Shown: positions 58,517 through 64,000 of the stretch, piece after piece
Numbering within the stretch: the stretch's first letter is position 1
Layout: each line of letters opens with the position of its first letter
Assembly (NCBI RefSeq): GCF_014250515.1
Contig: NZ_CP060202.1
Coordinates: 3,841,001-3,905,000 of the forward strand
Direction: 5' to 3'
DNA from: Hymenobacter sediminicola
GTDB lineage: Bacteria > Bacteroidota > Bacteroidia > Cytophagales > Hymenobacteraceae
Length of the DNA stretch: 64,000 nucleotides
Made by a program: the position numbers and the translations under genes
The notes under the pieces: model-generated
What the model was told of the DNA's origin: nothing
The model's database searches: none
The model's input: the letters and a program-made list of their open reading frames with translations, nothing else

Positions 58517-61500
58517 CTAGAAGTCGTAGCCTAGCGTGAAGTAGAATTTCGGGCCTTTCTGCACGTAGTCTTCCTGGCCCCAGGCTACATCCGCTTTGCC
58601 ATAGAAGCCCAGCAGAGTGCTCCGAATGCCAAAACCATAGCCAATCAGCAGAGGGTTGCGGAAGTTGATAACGGTAGCGGAAAATGCGTTGCCACTACCT
58701 CCTACCACCTTCGTGTTGAACGAGTTATTCTCGTTAAATGGGTTGTTGCCGGAGTAAGCGGAGCCGGCGTCGCCGAAGGCCGTGAGCTGCAGGTTCCGGA
58801 AGAAGCCCGAGTAGATAGGCTTGTTCGACAGATACTGCACAATGGGCACCCGCAGCTCGGAGTTGAAGAGCACATAACGCGGCCCTACCCGCTTGCTGTA
58901 ATTGAAGCCCCGCAGGTTGGTCACAAACTGCTGGTAGAATATTTCGGTTGGGTCGGCGAAAGGAGTAGTGGAGGATAGAAGCTGAGAGTCTTCATAGTCG
59001 TTGCCTATCCAGTTGTCCATGCCGCCCAGGCGGAAAAACTGCTTTTGCTTGCCGATGAACTGCCCGTAGCTGGCGCGGTTGGCCCAGATAATCTGGCGGT
59101 GAATCTTCTGATAGTGGCGCAGGTCGATGTAGATTTTGCCAAAATCCTGATTGCCTTCCTTAAGGCTGTTCAACTGCAACAGGCCGATTTTCATCCGGGT
59201 GCCTTCCAGCATGTTCACGCCCGTCGTCACGGCATTGTCGAACACCAGTTCCCCATTGGCTCCCAGGTACTGGCGGTCAATATCGAGGGTACCGGAAAGC
59301 TCATCAAATACATTGCGCGACACCGTGACGAAGCGCGGGCCGCCACGCACGCTCAGGTTATGCGTGAGCGGATAGGCAATAGTCGGCGCAATTTCGTGCC
59401 GGGCAAAGCGCAGGCGGCCCGCTCCGCGGATATCGAAGAAGTACGCCTGCTTATCGTAGCGGATGCTCCAGTCGTAGCGGTGCTTGAGGTTGGTGTACTC
59501 CGCAAATATGTTGCTGGTGCGCAGGTCAGTCAGCGCGAAAATGCCTCCCCGGAAGCGGTGGTCCTCAAACAGATCCGACATGTTTACCTGCCCAATCAGG
59601 CCCAGGCCCAGCAAAGGGTCGGAGTACAGCGACGACACCACATTGTCAATGCTGAAGCGCGTGTCGTAGCGGAAGGGGCCGGCGGGCGCCTGGTTGGCAG
59701 CTGCCAGTGGCGCCGAAGCTGCCGGGGCGGCTACTACCGGTGTGGTACGGTTCCGGCGGTTGGTAGCGGCACGGTCGGCGGGCAGATCCTCGTCAAATTG
59801 GTAGTCACTGGTATTGATGGGCGTGTTGGCCGTTTGAGCCGGGCGCTCCACCTGCTGAATCTGAGTTTCCGAGGTGGTTTGCGCAGGCGCAGGCGTTACT
59901 GGCGGAGCAATTGGTGCGGCCTTGGCTGCGGCCGGTTTGGAGCGGTCCTCCAGCGTCTCCTGGCGCGCTGTTTTAGACAGCACCAGGTTTTCGGGCAGCA
60001 CATAGCCCGGATACAGGTATACAAAGTCGCGGGCCCGGTTGGCCGCCACAAAGCCCAACGTATTGGTGGTGGCGTTGTAGTCGAAATCCTTCAGACTGGC
60101 GCGGAAGCTGCTTACGGCCGTGCGCTGCTTGGTACGCAACGAATAGCGGTATACGCTTCGGATGCCGCTTTCCTCACCCAGATACACAATTTCATCGTCG
60201 GAAATTGCGCGTGGACGGCCTTCATTGGAAATAGTGCTTACCAGTAGTTCCACCGGCTGGGCACGTCCGTCGAGATGGTACAGGAACAGGTCGTAGTTGT
60301 TCACCACGCCTCCAAAGCTGCCGCGGGCAGTGCCCGCCGAATCGAGCCAGCGGTTGGAGCTGAACACAATGGCGCTTCCTCCCGGCAGGAAAGAAGGCTG
60401 AATATCGTCGAAAACGTCGTTGGTGAGCTTTTCGGGGCGGCGGCTACCAGCGCGCAGCACGTACAAGTCGCCCTGCCCGTTTGCCACGCCGCTAAACACC
60501 AGCGACTTGCCGTCAGGCGAGTAGCTCAGGTCTAGAATCTGCTGGAAGGGCTCGAAAATGGTAGAGGCTTTGTCGCGGCCGAAGGGCAACGTTTCTCCCA
60601 GCCGGGCAAACAGGCCGGCGGCGCCGCCATCGGCGGGGCGCACCCGCAGGCTCATCAGGCCTTTCTCCATTTCAGCCACGGCTACCTGGCCATTGCCGCG
60701 CCACGCCAGCACCGGCAGCCGGTTTTCTACCTGCTGGCCCGGTGTTTTGTAGCCGCCCCGGTGAATAGTATGCCGGCCCGAACCGTCGCGGTTGGCTACC
60801 AGCACTTGGTAACGCCCCCGGTCGTTGCTCACGTAAGCCAGTTGCTGCCCGTTGGGGCTCAGGACTGGTTGCGAATAGAAGATGTTTTTGCGGTTGTTGC
60901 CGGTAAGTGCTTTGGCGTCGTCCACTTCTGCCAGAGGCGTCAGAGGTTGCGCGTTCAGCTGCCGGTAGTAGGCCAGCCAGTCGCGCAAAAACACTTTATA
61001 CGGCACATTAAGCGAGGAGCTGATACCCACTTCCACGTCGCGGGTGATGCGCGTGAGGTTGAGAATGTTCTGGATAGTGGTGTAGCCGTAGCGCTCCGCA
61101 ATGTAATTCCAGAGGCTCTGGCCAGCCAGCTGCGGGTTACGCAGGAAGAATGGCGCCGTACGGTTGCCATCGTATTCCTGGGTCATGTCGCGCATGTAGT
61201 CGTCCATTTCCACGCTCCAGCCTTCGGCGGCATACGCCGAGGCCCCGCCCACAAACCAGTCGGGGAGTTGCAGCAGGTAGGTGCTCTGGATGACTTCCTT
61301 CAGCGAGCCGCCATACATCATGTCATTGAGCAGCACGCGCGTTACCTGGTAGCTCAGGTCGCGCTTAAACTCTGTCTGCTCGCCCTGGAAGGCAATCTGC
61401 ACCTTACTCATGCGCAGCAGGTCCGTTTCGCCCCCGGTCTGGTACTTGTCCTGGTCCAGCCCGATGTTGCTCTGCCGCAGGTCGCCCACGGAATTGTAGA

Positions 61501-61804
61501 GCATCACCGTAGTTTTGGAATAGGGATAATAGCCGACCAGCGCGGTAATCCGCTGCAGTTCCTTTTCCACGTACTCGGCGGCTCGCCGGGCGGCCACGTC
61601 GCCGCCACCGTAGTAATAGATGTTGAAGTTCTGGGTGCTGAGCAGTTGCCAGTCGAATTTCTTGTACTGGATGCGGACCCGCCCGAACGACTCCTGTGAT
61701 GTCTGGGCCTGCGCCGCGCCGCCGGACAGCAGCACAAACAGCGCGGCACCCAGCACCAGGCAGCGTTGCGTTCCTGACCACCGAAAAAAGGATACGTGCT
61801 TCAT
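58517..61804 (-). CDS. TolB-like propeller / outer-membrane barrel fusion protein
   Basis: 1095 residues. A signal peptide ends AAQAQ. The N-terminal part (about 45-290) resembles a peptidase-MA-like domain without a clear HExxH. About 290-590 are PD40/TolB propeller blades (PVLSPNGQQLAYVSNDRGRY, DLSYSPDGKSLVFSGVANGQ, PSFLPGGSAIVFSSNRW). A Pro/Ala/Thr-rich linker (about 610-715) leads to a C-terminal D15-type beta-barrel ending FYFTLGYDF. All parts appear in one frame without interruption. Likely an outer-membrane protein with a large periplasmic or surface sensor part; function unknown. It follows the FAD oxidoreductase by 50 bases. Confidence 0.88.
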   Translation of the reverse strand: MKHVSFFRWSGTQRCLVLGAALFVLLSGGAAQAQTSQESFGRVRIQYKKFDWQLLSTQNFNIYYYGGGDVAARRAAEYVEKELQRITALVGYYPYSKTTVMLYNSVGDLRQSNIGLDQDKYQTGGETDLLRMSKVQIAFQGEQTEFKRDLSYQVTRVLLNDMMYGGSLKEVIQSTYLLQLPDWFVGGASAYAAEGWSVEMDDYMRDMTQEYDGNRTAPFFLRNPQLAGQSLWNYIAERYGYTTIQNILNLTRITRDVEVGISSSLNVPYKVFLRDWLAYYRQLNAQPLTPLAEVDDAKALTGNNRKNIFYSQPVLSPNGQQLAYVSNDRGRYQVLVANRDGSGRHTIHRGGYKTPGQQVENRLPVLAWRGNGQVAVAEMEKGLMSLRVRPADGGAAGLFARLGETLPFGRDKASTIFEPFQQILDLSYSPDGKSLVFSGVANGQGDLYVLRAGSRRPEKLTNDVFDDIQPSFLPGGSAIVFSSNRWLDSAGTARGSFGGVVNNYDLFLYHLDGRAQPVELLVSTISNEGRPRAISDDEIVYLGEESGIRSVYRYSLRTKQRTAVSSFRASLKDFDYNATTNTLGFVAANRARDFVYLYPGYVLPENLVLSKTARQETLEDRSKPAAAKAAPIAPPVTPAPAQTTSETQIQQVERPAQTANTPINTSDYQFDEDLPADRAATNRRNRTTPVVAAPAASAPLAAANQAPAGPFRYDTRFSIDNVVSSLYSDPLLGLGLIGQVNMSDLFEDHRFRGGIFALTDLRTSNIFAEYTNLKHRYDWSIRYDKQAYFFDIRGAGRLRFARHEIAPTIAYPLTHNLSVRGGPRFVTVSRNVFDELSGTLDIDRQYLGANGELVFDNAVTTGVNMLEGTRMKIGLLQLNSLKEGNQDFGKIYIDLRHYQKIHRQIIWANRASYGQFIGKQKQFFRLGGMDNWIGNDYEDSQLLSSTTPFADPTEIFYQQFVTNLRGFNYSKRVGPRYVLFNSELRVPIVQYLSNKPIYSGFFRNLQLTAFGDAGSAYSGNNPFNENNSFNTKVVGGSGNAFSATVINFRNPLLIGYGFGIRSTLLGFYGKADVAWGQEDYVQKGPKFYFTLGYDF

Positions 61805-61854
61805 AGGAAAATCAGTAAGCCAAAGGCGGCCCGCCTTGCAGTAGGTCGTCGTAT

Positions 61855-62952
61855 TCAGGATGAAAAACCGACGGCCGACGGGGCCGCCTGATATAACGCT
61901 TGGTAGCGTTTAATATTGACCTCGGGCCACAACTCAGCCTCCGGGTGTTCGAGGTGTTCGGCGAGCAGGGCGGCCAGACGGGGAGCCAGCATCACGCCCT
62001 TCGAGCCGAAGCCATTGAAGATACTTAGTACCGGCACTTCCGGATGCCGCCCCAGCAGCGGTTTCCGGTCGCGCACGGCTGGCCGCACTCCGGCACGCTG
62101 GGCGCGCACCGCAAAGGGCAGGCTGGTAGTGGCGGCCAGACGCTGGCTTAGCTCCGTGCGGGCTTCGGGCGTGGTACCGGCCGCAAAGGGCGGCCAGCGG
62201 TAGGTTGCCCCCACCCTGAACTGCCCTTCGCTAAGCGGCACCACATACGCTCCTTTGTTGAGCACCTGGGCCTGCGACAGACCCGGACACTCAACATCCA
62301 GCACTTCGCCTTGGTTGGGCGTCAGGGGTAACCAGTGAAAAAACGGATTTTGCGTAGCGGCGGCACCTTCACAGCAAACCAGCTGCCGTGCGCGCACACG
62401 TCCTGCATACGTAACTCCCGTCGGGCCGGTAACGAGTTGCTGCCAGTCAAAAGTTTCGTGTTGCAGTAGCCCATTTTCGAGGCTTTCTGCTGCCAGGGCC
62501 GCCAGCAACTCCCTCAGCCGCACATAGCCGCCGCGTCGGATGCACAAGCCACCGAACTCATTTAGTATGCCGGATGGCGTTGGCAGTTCAGCACCCGCAT
62601 TTTCCACAAAGTCCTGCCAGGGCTGGTCGGCGCTGCGGGCCAGCATCGTGTTCTGCTCCGCCACCGACGAAAACAGCTTCCAGATAGGGAGCTGTACAAA
62701 AAACTGCTCTCCAAAATGCGCCTCCATCTCGCCGTACAGCTGGCTGGCTGCTGTCAGCAGCTCATCGGCACGCCAGGCTAGCGCAAACCGCTTGCCCGCC
62801 ACTGGGTTCATCAGGCCGGCAGCTACATTAGAAGCCGAGTCGGGATTGGGTGCGTCGAGAACCAGCACACTACGGCCGCGCCGGCGCAATTCCCAGGCCA
62901 ACGTAGCGCCGGCGATACCGTGGCCCAGAATCAGGTAGTCGTATTCTTGCAT
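61855..62952 (-). CDS. FAD-dependent oxidoreductase, DAO family
   Basis: 365 residues from the ATG at 62952 (MQEYDYLILGHGIAGATLAW). FAD-binding GxGxxG-type motif is GHGIAGATLAWELRRRGRSV, followed by VLDAPNPDSASNVAAGLMNP. Later motifs LTPNQGEVLDVECPG and VRPAVRDRKPLLGRHPEVP match the DAO/glycine oxidase and MnmC C-terminal type, which oxidises amines or amino acids. No fused methyltransferase domain, so it is a stand-alone MnmC-like oxidase or a glycine/D-amino acid oxidase relative. Confidence 0.9.
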   Translation of the reverse strand: MQEYDYLILGHGIAGATLAWELRRRGRSVLVLDAPNPDSASNVAAGLMNPVAGKRFALAWRADELLTAASQLYGEMEAHFGEQFFVQLPIWKLFSSVAEQNTMLARSADQPWQDFVENAGAELPTPSGILNEFGGLCIRRGGYVRLRELLAALAAESLENGLLQHETFDWQQLVTGPTGVTYAGRVRARQLVCCEGAAATQNPFFHWLPLTPNQGEVLDVECPGLSQAQVLNKGAYVVPLSEGQFRVGATYRWPPFAAGTTPEARTELSQRLAATTSLPFAVRAQRAGVRPAVRDRKPLLGRHPEVPVLSIFNGFGSKGVMLAPRLAALLAEHLEHPEAELWPEVNIKRYQALYQAAPSAVGFSS

Positions 62953-63117
62953 GATGGCTGGCAAGGTAAGCGGAAAGCGGCAACAACACTCCAGAGAGGA
63001 AAGGACCCGAAAATGCCGAAAATGGTGGCAGGGTGCCCTCAGTCAACAACAATAAGACTCGTAACTTACCACCCGGTTCCCTTCGGCTACGGCCGGTTTG
63101 TCTTTTTTTCTCTTTGC

Positions 63118-63753
63118 ATGACCGTTTCTGGTTTCACGTTCAACGCATTTTCTGAAAACACCTACCTGCTACACGATGCCACGGGTCAATGTGTCGTGGT
63201 AGACCCCGGCTGCTACGAGCGGGCTGAGCAACAGGCATTACAGGAGTTTATTGCAGATAATAAGCTGGAAGTGGTGCTTCTACTAAATACGCACTGCCAC
63301 ATCGACCACGTGTTCGGCAACCAGTTTATTATCGATACTTATAAAGTGCCTTTTCTGATTCATGAGGCAGATTTGGCTACGTTGCGAGCCGTGCCCACAT
63401 ACGCACCCAGCTACGGTTTTCCGCGCTACGCTCCTGCCGAGCCAACCGGCTTCCTGACTCCAGATAAGCCGGTACGTTTTGGTGAAACAGAGCTGGAAGT
63501 GCGTTTTGCACCGGGCCACGCCCCCGGCCATGTGGTGTTTTACCACGCTCCCACCAAAACCGTTATTGGTGGCGACGTGCTGTTTCAGGGCAGCATCGGC
63601 CGCACCGACCTGCCCGGCGGCGACTATGCTACGCTTATCAGCAGTATCAAAACGCAGCTGCTCACCCTGCCCGACGACGTGACGGTATACTCCGGCCACG
63701 GTCCGGCCACTACCATCGGGGCAGAGCGCCGCTCCAATCCATTTCTGAACTAG
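63118..63753 (+). CDS. MBL-fold metallo-hydrolase, glyoxalase II-like
   Basis: 211 residues from the ATG at 63118. Metal-binding motif THCHIDH (HxHxDH) near residue 60, with His in FAPGHAPGHVVFYH, Asp in VIGGDVLFQGSIGRTDLPG and the last His in VYSGHGPATTIG. This is the short glyoxalase II/YcbL type lacking the C-terminal glutathione domain. It hydrolyses thioesters such as S-lactoylglutathione in vitro in relatives; the natural substrate is open. TTTG lies 1 base before the ATG. Confidence 0.92.
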   Translation: MTVSGFTFNAFSENTYLLHDATGQCVVVDPGCYERAEQQALQEFIADNKLEVVLLLNTHCHIDHVFGNQFIIDTYKVPFLIHEADLATLRAVPTYAPSYGFPRYAPAEPTGFLTPDKPVRFGETELEVRFAPGHAPGHVVFYHAPTKTVIGGDVLFQGSIGRTDLPGGDYATLISSIKTQLLTLPDDVTVYSGHGPATTIGAERRSNPFLN

Positions 63754-63828
63754 CATCCCGGATAGCAGGGCACACGCTATAGCGCCTGCTACCTCGCCGA
63801 AGTCTTTCGTTTACAAGTCGCCTTACTC

Positions 63829-64000
63829 TTGAAAAAACACCTTCCTAACGCGCTGACCTGCCTCAACCTATTGTGTGGCTGCGTGGCGCTGAGCATCATT
63901 CTGGCAGGGCCAGTATTCTCCTTTGACTACACGGGTTTTGCAACGCCACCACTTGTACAGGCAGCCTACCTCATTGGTATTGCCGCCGTGGCCGATTTCT
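63829..64000 (+). CDS. pssA: CDP-diacylglycerol--serine O-phosphatidyltransferase, 5' part
   Basis: The first 57 codons run to the window edge. From a TTG at 63829 the protein starts MKKHLPNALTCLNLLCGCVA, the typical opening of PssA (NxxTxxNLxCG), followed by a second helix beginning YLIGIAAVADF where the CDP-alcohol phosphatidyltransferase motif D-G-x2-A-R would continue. It would make phosphatidylserine, the precursor of phosphatidylethanolamine. Starts 75 bases after the MBL-hydrolase stop; the catalytic motif lies outside the window. Confidence 0.85.
   Translation, partial: MKKHLPNALTCLNLLCGCVALSIILAGPVFSFDYTGFATPPLVQAAYLIGIAAVADF

Noticed and set aside
59045..60247. 400-codon plus-strand frame inside the propeller-barrel gene
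   Set aside because: Antisense shadow of the 1095-residue protein; no domain or signal of its own.
1..64000. tRNA, rRNA, CRISPR, insertion sequence, prophage or integron
   Set aside because: No tRNA T-loop signature in context, no regularly spaced direct repeats, and no transposase, integrase or phage structural protein seen in any frame.

Overview
The window looks like chromosomal DNA of a member of the Bacteroidota, most likely Hymenobacter or a close relative in the Cytophagales. This rests on GC-rich coding DNA, type IX secretion (T9SS) proteins (a PorZ homologue and two cargo proteins with C-terminal sorting domains), Reg_prop/Y_Y_Y sensor kinases, FKBP lipoproteins next to a DHH phosphoesterase, and Bacteroidota-type -7 promoter elements (TAnnTTTG or TAnnTTCG) instead of the enterobacterial -35/-10 pattern. 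Several genes start with TTG or GTG. I saw no rRNA, tRNA, CRISPR array, insertion sequence or prophage. The identification is by protein and motif recognition only; no search was run.

Layout. 0-5 kb: 3' end of nuoN, an S41 peptidase, an OmpA-type protein, a PolB-like exonuclease. 5-9 kb: a NarL-type response regulator and a 14-repeat propeller histidine kinase. 9-11 kb: an SdpR/DUF1648/SdpI operon in a more AT-rich patch. 11-19 kb: aspS, two small exported proteins, tadA, sodA, a regulator/membrane-protein operon, a nucleoside transporter, ndk. 19.5-23.7 kb: a DHH phosphoesterase followed by four FKBP-type isomerases in tandem. 23.8-28.2 kb: recO, porZ, tdk, a ferredoxin. 28.2-32.2 kb: a Bacteroidota-type protein of unknown function and two polytopic membrane proteins. 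32.2-38.2 kb: the cell-elongation cluster mreB-mreC-mreD-PBP2-rodA. 38.4-40.3 kb: a small membrane protein and purH. 40.4-44.2 kb: an unnamed four-gene cluster (acyl-CoA dehydrogenase-like, PIG-L deacetylase, NodS-like methyltransferase, GT2 glycosyltransferase). 44.4-49.3 kb: an outer-membrane barrel, a UbiA prenyltransferase, a cold-shock protein, a KdsC-like phosphatase, iscX, fdx, a DUF2520 protein. 49.5-51.4 kb: a T9SS cargo protein. 51.8-56.7 kb: cytochrome c maturation ccmB-C-D-E-F. 56.9-64 kb: a second T9SS cargo protein, a TolB-propeller/barrel fusion, an FAD oxidoreductase, an MBL-fold hydrolase, and the 5' end of pssA.

Most of the window is core metabolism and envelope biogenesis. 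The best candidates for less-described biology are the four-gene cluster at 40.4-44.2 kb, a CcmE whose haem-binding histidine position holds a CxxxY cysteine, with no ccmG/ccmH beside it, a perfect 28-bp-arm inverted repeat between mreB and mreC, two dispersed-repeat-like hairpin elements, and dyad operators over the promoters of two small regulator/membrane-protein operons.
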